Origin: Candidatus Fonsibacter lacus
Lineage (GTDB): Bacteria; Pseudomonadota; Alphaproteobacteria; Pelagibacterales; Pelagibacteraceae
DNA length: 52,290 bases
Direction of reading: 5' to 3'
Assembly (NCBI GenBank): GCA_010021145.1
Contig: RGRP01000001.1
Location: forward strand, 1 to 52,290
The position numbers and the translations under genes are program-made. How positions within the stretch are numbered: position 1 is the stretch's first letter; each line of letters opens with the position of its first letter. Under the pieces are notes generated by a model. The model saw only the letters and a program-made list of their open reading frames with translations. It was not told the origin of the DNA and did no database searches. Of this stretch, positions 42,026-50,212 are shown piece by piece.

Positions 42026-42662
42026 GATTCAAATTTTTTTGATTATTCCTTAAAAGAGTATAAGCGATTGTTATTTCTTTTAATTTATTTTCAAATTTTT
42101 TATCACCAGAATTTGTATCTGGGTGATATTTTTTTACAAGTTTTTTAAATTGCTCTCTAATTTCGCTCCATTTTACATTACTTTTTAAATCTAATTTTTT
42201 TAAAGCCTCTATTTCTTTTGAGCTATAAATAGTTTTTTTTTCAAATTGTTTAAAATAATCTGCAGGAAAAATATCTTGTTCTTCTAAAATATTTCTCCAT
42301 ACTTTATTAAAAAAATTATCTTTTGAACCAAGTTTAGATGTTGGCTTGTGCCAGGTGATATCTGAATGAATAAATTCTTCAATTTTATCTTGTGACATTT
42401 CAGAGAAAAAGTCCCATTCGTGGTTATAAATTTTTATATGTTCTGAGCAGAACCATTTGTACTCACCCGCAATTTTTGAAGGCGCTTTAAATTCTCCTGG
42501 CTGCTTACATCGTTTCCAGTCACACGAATTATCGTTGGTCTTATTATGAATTTTTAAATGATCACCACAAAACCATTTATATTGTTTGTTGATATCCTTC
42601 TTTATAAGACCCTGACCCGAAGCTATCTCTTTGCATTTGCTCCATTCACAGATCTTTCTCAT
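42015..42662 (-). CDS. J-domain protein with two N-terminal Cys/His zinc-binding motifs
   Basis: A 215-residue co-chaperone-like protein. The C-terminal J domain (about 160-210) has the HPD tripeptide in KKYHPDTN, so it should stimulate a DnaK. The N terminus has two copies of a C-x4-C ... WFC-x2-H motif: C5, C10, C32, H35 and C47, C52, C72, H75. Versions I know beside cobS in Alphaproteobacteria have one such finger, resembling the second copy here (QPGEFKAPSK then WFCSEHIKIYN). It starts the DnaJ-cobS-cobT run and diverges from bolA across 34 bases. Confidence 0.85.
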   Translation of the reverse strand: MRKICEWSKCKEIASGQGLIKKDINKQYKWFCGDHLKIHNKTNDNSCDWKRCKQPGEFKAPSKIAGEYKWFCSEHIKIYNHEWDFFSEMSQDKIEEFIHSDITWHKPTSKLGSKDNFFNKVWRNILEEQDIFPADYFKQFEKKTIYSSKEIEALKKLDLKSNVKWSEIREQFKKLVKKYHPDTNSGDKKFENKLKEITIAYTLLRNNQKNLNHGK

Positions 42663-42696
42663 TTGCGTAATTTTTTAAATTGATTAAAATTATTTT

Positions 42697-42954
42697 ATGT
42701 CGGATCTAAAATATATTATCTTAGATAAAATTAAACAAAATATCGTATGTGAGAATGTACAAGTGAATAATAAATCACATCTGCATCAGCATCATTCTCA
42801 ATCACCAAAAAATAATAATAGTCATTTCGAAGTAGTCATTTCTTCTGCAGAGCTTAAAAAATTAAAGACAGTAGATGCGCATAAAAAAATTTATAGTATT
42901 TTAAATGAAGAAATGAAAAATACTATTCACTCTTTAGAGATAAAAATTAACTAA
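42697..42954 (+). CDS. bolA: BolA family protein
   Basis: BolA proteins partner with monothiol glutaredoxins in iron-sulfur and redox control. The 85-residue product has the BolA fold pattern: VNNKSHLHQHH near residue 22, SHFEVVISSAEL (about 43-54), and DAHKKIYSILNEEMKNTIHSLEIKI at the C terminus split after residue 78. The histidine-rich segment is typical of the metal-binding loop. bolA beside a dnaJ-cobST group is a recurring alphaproteobacterial arrangement. The end overlaps the convergent aroB by 8 bases. Confidence 0.88.
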   Translation: MSDLKYIILDKIKQNIVCENVQVNNKSHLHQHHSQSPKNNNSHFEVVISSAELKKLKTVDAHKKIYSILNEEMKNTIHSLEIKIN

Positions 42955-44053
42955 ATTGCTCAACTAAAATAGGTTTGATATTTTTATTTAGGTCGGAAGG
43001 AACAATTTTAGCTTTTCCAATTTTATTTAATAAAATTAAGTTAATTTTAGAACCGGATATTTTTTTATCATGCTTCATGTAATTAAAAATTTTATTTATA
43101 TCTTTTTTTTTAAAAATATTTTTAATTTGATAATTAATATTTAATCTACGGTATAAATGCTTAATACGCTGATGTTCATTGATATTAAGCATTTTCATTT
43201 TTACAGATAAAGACGATGCAATCATCATTCCATATAAAACTGCTTCGCCATGAATAAGGTCATTTGAATATTTTTTTACTGCTTCAAAAGCATGGGCAAA
43301 AGTATGGCCAAAGTTCAGTATTGCTCTTAGATTTTTTTCCTTTTCATCTTTTTGAACAACAATCGCTTTGCTTTTACAACTTTCTTTAATTGCATGCATG
43401 ACTAGATTTATGTCGGTTAAATTAATTATTGAGTGAGAATTTTTTTCTAACCAAGAAAAGAATTTTGTATTCATAATTAAAGCATATTTTAAGATTTCAG
43501 CATAACCCGCAATTAAATGTCTATGGGGTAAACTTTTCAATGTTATTGGGTCAATTAGAACAAGCTTAGGCTGGTAAAAAGTTCCAATCATATTCTTGCC
43601 TTCACTAGAATTGATGCCGGTCTTTCCGCCGATCGAAGAATCTACCTGGGCTAACAAAGTTGTTGGGATTTGAACAAAATTAACACCTCTTTTAAATATA
43701 CTGCTTGCAAATCCTGATAAATCTCCAATAACACCGCCACCTAAAGCAATGACACAGTCATCACGATTAAAATTATATTTAAATAATTTTTTTAAAATTA
43801 AATTGGTAAAATTCATATTTTTTGATTTCTCACCAGCACTTAAAGTAAAGACGTATTTATTCTTAGACTTTATTGAAGATAGGATTGAACGGATATAAGA
43901 TTTTGGGATATTTTTATCTGTAATTAATAAAAATTTATTTGCTTTCGGAACAATTCTTTTTATTTCTGGACCTGTATTTTTTAATATATTTTTACCAATA
44001 ACAATTGGGTAGCTATTATTATTTAAATTAACTTTAATTGTTATTTTTTTCAT
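42947..44053 (-). CDS. aroB: 3-dehydroquinate synthase
   Basis: AroB cyclises DAHP to 3-dehydroquinate, the second step of the shikimate pathway. The 368-residue protein has the NAD site ALGGGVIGDLSGFAAS-like ALGGGVIGDLSGFASS (about 102-117), the GGKTGINSSEGKNMIG substrate site (about 147-162), metal ligands in LNFGHTFAHAFE (about 246) and HGEAVLYGM, and MKHDKK near 338. It overlaps aroK by 20 bases, as often in proteobacteria. Confidence 0.95.
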   Translation of the reverse strand: MKKITIKVNLNNNSYPIVIGKNILKNTGPEIKRIVPKANKFLLITDKNIPKSYIRSILSSIKSKNKYVFTLSAGEKSKNMNFTNLILKKLFKYNFNRDDCVIALGGGVIGDLSGFASSIFKRGVNFVQIPTTLLAQVDSSIGGKTGINSSEGKNMIGTFYQPKLVLIDPITLKSLPHRHLIAGYAEILKYALIMNTKFFSWLEKNSHSIINLTDINLVMHAIKESCKSKAIVVQKDEKEKNLRAILNFGHTFAHAFEAVKKYSNDLIHGEAVLYGMMIASSLSVKMKMLNINEHQRIKHLYRRLNINYQIKNIFKKKDINKIFNYMKHDKKISGSKINLILLNKIGKAKIVPSDLNKNIKPILVEQFS

Positions 44054-44558
44054 AAAAATCTATAATCTTTTCAATAATTTTATTCTTACTATTTAAATTA
44101 CAATTTATTTCATAGTTGGCCAATTTATATATTGGATCTCTAGTTTTTTTTAAATTTTTAATACTTTTTTCAATATTATTTTGGTCTACCATTGGTCTTT
44201 TTTTAGCATTACGCTTAATACGACTAATAATCAAATCTTCATCCATATTAAGCCAAACAGATAGATATTCTTTTAAAATTTTTTTTCTAATAACTTCATT
44301 AATAAATGCCCCTCCACCTACTGAGATGATTTTTTCTTTATCATTCTTAATTTTTAAAAAAATCTTTTCTTCTAACTCTCTAAAATATTTTTCTCCATTT
44401 TCTCTAAAAATTTCAGCAATAGTAAGATTTGCATCATCTTCTATTAATGTATCGGTATCAACAAATTCAATTTTTAATTTCTTTGCAACTTCTTTTCCAA
44501 TGGTACTTTTGCCAGTACCCATCATTCCAACCAATACTAAGCTTTTATGCGTTGCCAT
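44034..44558 (-). CDS. aroK: Shikimate kinase
   Basis: AroK phosphorylates shikimate at the 3-OH. The 174-residue P-loop kinase has Walker A GMMGTGKST (about 11-19), the substrate-binding DTDTLIE (about 34), FRELEE (about 59), GGGAF (about 82) and the RPMVDQ lid with its arginine (about 121). The start MATHKSLVLVG is the only sensible one. It is followed by aroB with a 20-base overlap. Confidence 0.95.
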   Translation of the reverse strand: MATHKSLVLVGMMGTGKSTIGKEVAKKLKIEFVDTDTLIEDDANLTIAEIFRENGEKYFRELEEKIFLKIKNDKEKIISVGGGAFINEVIRKKILKEYLSVWLNMDEDLIISRIKRNAKKRPMVDQNNIEKSIKNLKKTRDPIYKLANYEINCNLNSKNKIIEKIIDFYEKNNN

Positions 44559-44617
44559 TATTGAATGAATAATTTATTAACATAATTCTAATTGAAATAT
44601 TATATAATTAATCTGCT

Positions 44618-44776
44618 ATGCCTTTTAGAACTTCAATACAAATTATTTTAGCTACCATAGCTATCTTGGTGGCTATTCTTTGCATTCTTTATTATTTTGG
44701 TTCAAAAGATATTGTTTTAGAAAAAACAAAAGTTATTGAAAAAATTCCAGTAGAGAAATTAAATATAGTTAAATAA
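44618..44776 (+). CDS. Small single-span membrane peptide, 52 residues
   Basis: A short frame between aroK and malate synthase: MPFRTSIQ, a hydrophobic span (about residues 9-28, IILATIAILVAILCILYYF) and a charged tail ending PVEKLNIVK. A perfect TATAAT (44603-44608) lies nine bases before the ATG. The frame fills the gap, leaving 7 bases to the convergent malate synthase stop, as for other convergent pairs here. I do not recognise a family. A short signal-anchor with a charged outer tail is what can be seen. Confidence 0.6.
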   Translation: MPFRTSIQIILATIAILVAILCILYYFGSKDIVLEKTKVIEKIPVEKLNIVK

Positions 44777-44783
44777 AAAGGGC

Positions 44784-46391
44784 TTATCTAGCTTCTGATC
44801 TAATAATTTCGTTATAGGCTGGAACAGTTAAAAAATCTTCAAATTGATTAGCAATTGACATTTCTTCAAACATCTTTGCAGCACGTTCGTAGTTACCTTT
44901 TTCAAACTTTAGTTCACCCACTTCTTTTTTAATCTGGACCATTTCTTCTTTAACAATTTTTTTTACATATGCTGGATCAATTGTTTTGCCATCAATAGTT
45001 TTGCATTGGTGTTTATTCCACTGCCATACTTGCGCTCGCGAAATTTCAGCAGTAGCGGCATCTTCCATTAAATTATAAAGAGGAACACATCCATTACCAC
45101 CTAGCCATGCAGCTAAATATTGAATTCCTACAGAAATATTTTTTCTAAGACCTTCCTCAGTTATGTCTCCTTTTTCTGCTAATAATAAATCTTTAGCTTC
45201 AATATTGATATTACTAGGAACTTTATTAATCTGATTTGCTTGAGGCATTTTTTCATCAAAGACATCTTTTGCAATTTTCACTAAACCAGGATGAGCGACC
45301 CAAGTACCATCATGGCCATCGTTAGCTTCTCTTAATTTATCTTGTTTTACGGCGTCCATTGCTTTTTGATTTAAAGTCTCGTTGTCTTTAATTGGAATTT
45401 GAGCAGCCATTCCACCCATTGCGTGAGCGCCTCTGCGATGACAAGTCTTAATCAATAATAAACTATATGATCTTAAAAAATGCGACGTCATTTTAACAAT
45501 TGATCTGTCCGGTAATAAGAAATCTTTAAAGTTTTTAAATTTTTTAATATAGCTGAAAATATAATCCCATCTTCCACAGTTCAGCCCCACAATGTGATCT
45601 TTTAATTCAAATAAAATCTCATCCATCTCAAAAGAGGCAAGAATTGTTTCAATTAGGACTGTTGCTTTAATTGTCCCGTGCTTGATGCCTAATTTTTTTT
45701 GTGCTTCTGTAAATACATCGTTCCAAAGCCTAGCTTCAAGATGACTTTCCATTTTTGGTAAATAAAAATAAGGGCCTGTTCCATTTTGCAAAAGTTGTTT
45801 TGCGTTATGATAAAAATAGATTGCAAAATCAAATATACCACCTGAGCATTTTTCATTATCAACTAAGAAATGCGCTTCATCTAAGTGCCATCCTCTAGGT
45901 CTTACAATAAGGACGGCATGTTTTTCATTTAATTTATATTCTTTACCAGTCGCCTTATCTGTAAAATTAATTTTTTTATTAATAGCATTCTTCAAATTAA
46001 TTTGACCTTCAATAACATTATTCCAAGCTGGAGTTGCAGAATCTTCAAGATCCGCCATAAAACAGCTAGCCCCAGAATTAAGAGCATTGATAATCATTTT
46101 TTGATTTGTAGGGCCTGTAATTTCAACTCTACGATCTTGCAAATCTTTTGGAACGCCTAAAATTTTCCAATCTTTTTCTCTGATAGATTTTGTCTCATCC
46201 AAAAAATTAGGACGCCAACCCCCATCAATTTTTTTTTGAATTTCTTGTCTACGTTTTAACAGTTCAAGTCTGCGAGAATTAAATTTTCGATGTAAATCTG
46301 CTACAAACTCTAAACAATCTAAAGTTAAAATTTCTTCAAATTCTTTAGAAATTTTTCCTGTAATAGTGGTATTTTTTGGAAAAGATTTCAT
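44784..46391 (-). CDS. aceB: Malate synthase A
   Basis: Condenses glyoxylate with acetyl-CoA to malate (glyoxylate shunt or glyoxylate recovery). The protein is of the A type: RPRGWHLDE (about 207), ATVLIETILASFEMDE (about 260), DHIVGLNCGRWDYIFSYIKK (about 281), AHAMGGMAAQIP and GTWVAHPGL. I use the ATG at 46391 (535 residues); a GTG at 46400 would add three residues but lies upstream of the predicted transcription start. Isocitrate lyase is not in the window, so the glyoxylate source is unknown. There is no glycine riboswitch space. Confidence 0.94.
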   Translation of the reverse strand: MKSFPKNTTITGKISKEFEEILTLDCLEFVADLHRKFNSRRLELLKRRQEIQKKIDGGWRPNFLDETKSIREKDWKILGVPKDLQDRRVEITGPTNQKMIINALNSGASCFMADLEDSATPAWNNVIEGQINLKNAINKKINFTDKATGKEYKLNEKHAVLIVRPRGWHLDEAHFLVDNEKCSGGIFDFAIYFYHNAKQLLQNGTGPYFYLPKMESHLEARLWNDVFTEAQKKLGIKHGTIKATVLIETILASFEMDEILFELKDHIVGLNCGRWDYIFSYIKKFKNFKDFLLPDRSIVKMTSHFLRSYSLLLIKTCHRRGAHAMGGMAAQIPIKDNETLNQKAMDAVKQDKLREANDGHDGTWVAHPGLVKIAKDVFDEKMPQANQINKVPSNINIEAKDLLLAEKGDITEEGLRKNISVGIQYLAAWLGGNGCVPLYNLMEDAATAEISRAQVWQWNKHQCKTIDGKTIDPAYVKKIVKEEMVQIKKEVGELKFEKGNYERAAKMFEEMSIANQFEDFLTVPAYNEIIRSEAR

Positions 46392-46402
46392 ATAGGCCAC
46401 AA

Positions 46403-46430
46403 TTTATATATAAACTTTATCCGAACTCAA
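46403..46430 (-). promoter_or_regulatory. Putative aceB promoter
   Basis: On the minus strand TTGAGT (46430-46425), 16 bases, then TATAAA (46408-46403). The predicted start of transcription near 46396 favours translation from the ATG at 46391 rather than the GTG at 46400. Confidence 0.4.
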
Positions 46431-46452
46431 TATGTATAAAAAAAATTATTAA

Positions 46453-47559
46453 ATGAATTATTTAGATTTTGAAGACGATATTAAAGCATTAGATCAAAGA
46501 GTTCAGGAATTAAAAGCCCCTTATCTTGCTAAAGGCATCAATGTTATTGAAAATCCTACAGTAGTAGATGCCGAAAGAAGATTAAACGAGGAAATAGAAA
46601 AAGCTTATGCAAATCTCAATCGTTGGCAAAAAACAAAAGTAGCAAGGCATGAATTTAGACCACGTTCTATCCACTATATTCAAAAGATTTTTCCAGATTT
46701 TACAAATTTATCCGGAGACCGTTTGTATGGGGAAGATCAATCGGTATTAGCAGGCTTTGCAACTCTTGATGGGGTTTCAGTTTTAGTGATTGGTCAAGAA
46801 AAAGGAAATGATACTCAGTCTAGAATTCAAAGAAATTTTGGAATGATGAGACCTGAAGGATATCGTAAGAGCATGCGATTAATGAATCTTGCAGATAGAC
46901 TTAACATTCCAATTATAACATTTATAGATACGCCAGGCGCTTATCCTGGAAAAGGAGCAGAAGAACGAGGACAAGCAGAGGCGATCGCAAAATGTATTGA
47001 GTGTTGTCTAAATGTAAAAGTTCCAATGATTTCTGTTGTTATAGGAGAGGGCGGCTCAGGAGGCGCTATTGCCCTTGCAACTGCTAATAAAGTTTTAATG
47101 TTAGAATATTCTGTTTATTCCGTAATATCCCCAGAAGGATGCGCATCTATTCTTTGGCGAGATCCAAAAAAAGCAAAAGAAGCTGCAGAGGCTATGAAAA
47201 TTTCTTCACAAGATTTATATGAAAATAAAATTATTGATGAAATTATTAAAGAGCCAAAAGGTGGAGCCCATCGAAATCATGATGAAATGATTACAAACGT
47301 GACGATGAGTATAAAGAAAAATTTAAATGAATTAATGAAAATATCTGCCGAAGAGCTTATTTATCAACGAAAAAATAGATTTTTAAGTATAGGCAGAGAT
47401 GTGATGATTACTAAAGAAGAATTCTACAAAGATACACATATTAACACCGTTACTTTTAATCCGTTTAATTGGAAATTATTACTTCAAAATAATCGAAGAT
47501 TAGTTGCAACAGTTGTTGTTATTATAATTTTATTTATTTTAGCTTTAATCTTTGCTTAA
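46453..47559 (+). CDS. accA: Acetyl-CoA carboxylase carboxyltransferase alpha subunit with C-terminal membrane helix
   Basis: AccA with AccD transfers the carboxyl group from biotin to acetyl-CoA, the first step of fatty acid synthesis. The catalytic region is typical: ALDQRVQELKAP at the start, RHEFRPRSIHYI, FIDTPGAYPGKGAEERGQ (about 157-174), VIGEGGSGGAIAL (about 197) and PEGCASILW. The family normally ends near residue 317, here at YQRKNRFLSIG. This protein goes on for about 50 residues and ends in a hydrophobic span (348-368, LVATVVVIIILFILALIFA). It is predicted to be tail-anchored in the inner membrane, which is unusual for AccA. Confidence 0.94.
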   Translation: MNYLDFEDDIKALDQRVQELKAPYLAKGINVIENPTVVDAERRLNEEIEKAYANLNRWQKTKVARHEFRPRSIHYIQKIFPDFTNLSGDRLYGEDQSVLAGFATLDGVSVLVIGQEKGNDTQSRIQRNFGMMRPEGYRKSMRLMNLADRLNIPIITFIDTPGAYPGKGAEERGQAEAIAKCIECCLNVKVPMISVVIGEGGSGGAIALATANKVLMLEYSVYSVISPEGCASILWRDPKKAKEAAEAMKISSQDLYENKIIDEIIKEPKGGAHRNHDEMITNVTMSIKKNLNELMKISAEELIYQRKNRFLSIGRDVMITKEEFYKDTHINTVTFNPFNWKLLLQNNRRLVATVVVIIILFILALIFA

Positions 47560-50130
47560 AGCTCCGCAGCAGTTTTTATATTTTTTTCCAGATCCGCAAG
47601 TGCAAGGAGCATTTCTTGAGATCTTTTCTTGAATCGTAGGTTGTTGGTGTTGAGAAGGCTTTTCTTCTTTTGTTACTTGAATATTAATCAAAAACATAAT
47701 TAAATTTTCCTTAATTTTTGAAAGCAAATCTTTAAATAAATTAAAACTTTCTCTCTTGTATTCATCCAATGGGTTTTTTTGACCGTAGCCTCTAAGACCA
47801 ATCACCTGTCTTAATTGTTCAAGATATTGCAAGTGACTTCTCCATTCGTAATCAAGATTTTGTAAGAAAATTCTCTTTTCGACATCTTTATTTATTTCGT
47901 CCCCGGCGGTTGTAATTCTTGCATTTCTTCTTTGATCAAAGTGGTTTTTTAAAAATTCTTTCTGTTCATCACTACTTTTTGAAAGCCAAGAATTAAAATC
48001 ATTTTCATCAATTTTAGTTCCGCATAAGCGCTCTGTCTTTGTTTTAATTAATTTTTTAGTATTAGCATCAGCATTTTCTCTATAATTACGTATTTCATTA
48101 ATTAAGTTTTCTACAATTTCTTCAAAAACATCGTTTACAACATTATAAATATTTGGATTTTTTATAACTCCTAATCTTTGCTCGAAAATTACTTTTCTTT
48201 GATCATTCATCACGTCATCAAACTGCAATAAAGTTTTTCTAATATCAAAATTTCTTCCCTCAACTTTTTGTTGTGCTTTTTCTAAGGCTTTATTGATCCA
48301 AGGGTGATCAATAGATTCTCCTTCTTTAAGACCTAGCTTTTGTAACATAAAATCAATTTTTTCAGATCCAAAGATTCTCATCAGATCATCTTGTAAGCTT
48401 AAATAAAAAATAGAAGCGCCCATATCACCTTGTCTTCCAGTTCTGCCTCTTAATTGATTATCTATTCTTCTGCTTTCATGACGTTCAGTTCCAATAACAA
48501 ATAATCCCCCACTAGCTAATACTTTGGCTTTTTCTTCCTCATGTTCTTGTTTGGTTTTTTCAACTAAAATTTTATCATTAGTTCCACCTTCTTTAATTTT
48601 TAAATCTAAATTACCACCCAGCTGTATATCAGTTCCTCTACCGGCCATATTGGTTGCAATGGTAACCGCTCCAACTCTTCCTGCTTGAGCAATAATATTT
48701 GCCTCTTGCTCATGAAATTTTGCGTTTAAAACATTATGTTTTATAGATTCTTGTTTTAAAATTTTTGAGATTCTTTCAGATTTTTCAATGCTAGTAGTTC
48801 CAATTAAAACAGGTTGTTTTTTTTCATTAGCTGCAACAATTTGTTTTATAATTGCATCAAATTTTTCTTTTTCAGTTCTAAAAATTTTATCATTAAAATC
48901 TTTTCTGACCATCGGCCTATTGGTTGGCACCTCAACTACATCTAGTTTATAAATTTCATAAAATTCTTCAGCCTCAGTCATCGCAGTTCCTGTCATACCC
49001 GAAAGTTTTTCATATAATCTAAAATAATTTTGAAATGTTATTGAAGCTAAGGTTTGATTTTCATTTTGAATTTGAACTCCTTCTTTTGCTTCGATTGCTT
49101 GATGTAAACCATCTGAATATCGTCTACCTTCCATAATACGGCCTGTAAATTCATCGATAATATAAATTTGATTATCTTTGACGATATAGTCTTTATCTTT
49201 AGTAAAAAGCATATTTGCTTTTAAAGATTGATTTATGTGATGAACAATAGATAAATTTTGTGGGTCGTAGAAGTTGGCGCCTTTTAATAAATTTATTTTT
49301 TTTAATTTGTCTTCAATAAAATCTATTCCTTTTTCAGTTAGTAAGGCGCTTCGATCTTTTTCATCAATATCGTAATGTTCCTTGCTTAATTGATTAACTA
49401 ATTTGTTGCATAAAAAATATTGAGAGGAGTTGTCTTCTGTAGGTCCAGAAATAATTAAAGGGGTTCTGGCTTCATCAATTAAAATACTATCCACTTCATC
49501 AACAATACAGAAATAATGTTTTCGCTGCACCATTTCAGCAATAGAATACTTCATGTTGTCTCTTAGATAATCAAATCCAAATTCATTATTAGTTCCATAA
49601 GTGATGTCACATTCATATTGGGCTTTTCTACTAACATCGTCGATGCCATTGATGATGCAGCCAACACTTACGCCTAAAAAATTATAAATTTTCGACATCC
49701 ACTCAGAGTCACGTTTTGCAAGATAATCATTTACGGTTACAACGTGTACACCTTTTTCTGTTAAGCTATTTAAGTAGGCAGGTAAAGTTGCAACTAGTGT
49801 TTTTCCCTCCCCAGTTTTCATTTCTGAAATATTTCCTTGATGAAGAATAATTCCACCAAGTAATTGAACGTCAAAATGTCTTTGTCCTGTAGTTCTAACG
49901 CTTGCCTCACGAACACATGCAAATGCTTCCGGCAAAATTTTATTTAAATTTTCTCCATTTTTAATTCTTTTTTTAAATTCTTGTGTTTTATTTTTTAGTT
50001 CTTCATCCGAAAGTTTTTGGATATCTGGCTCTAATGAATTAATTTTTTGAACCAACGGCTGTATTTCAAGAAGCTTACGCTCATTAGATGTTTTAAATAT
50101 TTTTTTTAAAATGTTTAAACCGGGTATCAT
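47545..50130 (-). CDS. secA: Preprotein translocase ATPase SecA
   Basis: SecA drives proteins through SecYEG. The 861-residue protein has Walker A MKTGEGKTLVATL (about 102-114), the FDYLRDNM and VDEVDSILIDEARTPLIISG motif II region, FTGRIMEGRRYSDGLHQAIEAKE in the PPXD/NBD2 boundary, RGRTGRQGDMG, and the C-terminal zinc SEC-C motif with C843, C845, C854 and C855. It is full length. The 3' end overlaps the convergent accA end by 15 bases. argJ diverges from it across 82 AT-rich bases. Confidence 0.97.
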   Translation of the reverse strand: MIPGLNILKKIFKTSNERKLLEIQPLVQKINSLEPDIQKLSDEELKNKTQEFKKRIKNGENLNKILPEAFACVREASVRTTGQRHFDVQLLGGIILHQGNISEMKTGEGKTLVATLPAYLNSLTEKGVHVVTVNDYLAKRDSEWMSKIYNFLGVSVGCIINGIDDVSRKAQYECDITYGTNNEFGFDYLRDNMKYSIAEMVQRKHYFCIVDEVDSILIDEARTPLIISGPTEDNSSQYFLCNKLVNQLSKEHYDIDEKDRSALLTEKGIDFIEDKLKKINLLKGANFYDPQNLSIVHHINQSLKANMLFTKDKDYIVKDNQIYIIDEFTGRIMEGRRYSDGLHQAIEAKEGVQIQNENQTLASITFQNYFRLYEKLSGMTGTAMTEAEEFYEIYKLDVVEVPTNRPMVRKDFNDKIFRTEKEKFDAIIKQIVAANEKKQPVLIGTTSIEKSERISKILKQESIKHNVLNAKFHEQEANIIAQAGRVGAVTIATNMAGRGTDIQLGGNLDLKIKEGGTNDKILVEKTKQEHEEEKAKVLASGGLFVIGTERHESRRIDNQLRGRTGRQGDMGASIFYLSLQDDLMRIFGSEKIDFMLQKLGLKEGESIDHPWINKALEKAQQKVEGRNFDIRKTLLQFDDVMNDQRKVIFEQRLGVIKNPNIYNVVNDVFEEIVENLINEIRNYRENADANTKKLIKTKTERLCGTKIDENDFNSWLSKSSDEQKEFLKNHFDQRRNARITTAGDEINKDVEKRIFLQNLDYEWRSHLQYLEQLRQVIGLRGYGQKNPLDEYKRESFNLFKDLLSKIKENLIMFLINIQVTKEEKPSQHQQPTIQEKISRNAPCTCGSGKKYKNCCGALSKD

Positions 50131-50212
50131 TTTGAGATATTATTATAGATAAATTAAATAGTATAAATTTAGCAACTACCTTATAACTGAAAAAATACTA
50201 AATAAAATACAC

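Noticed and set aside
46392..46452. Glycine riboswitch before malate synthase
   Set aside because: The gap to accA is about 60 bases and has no paired structure; this is malate synthase A, not the G type associated with such switches.
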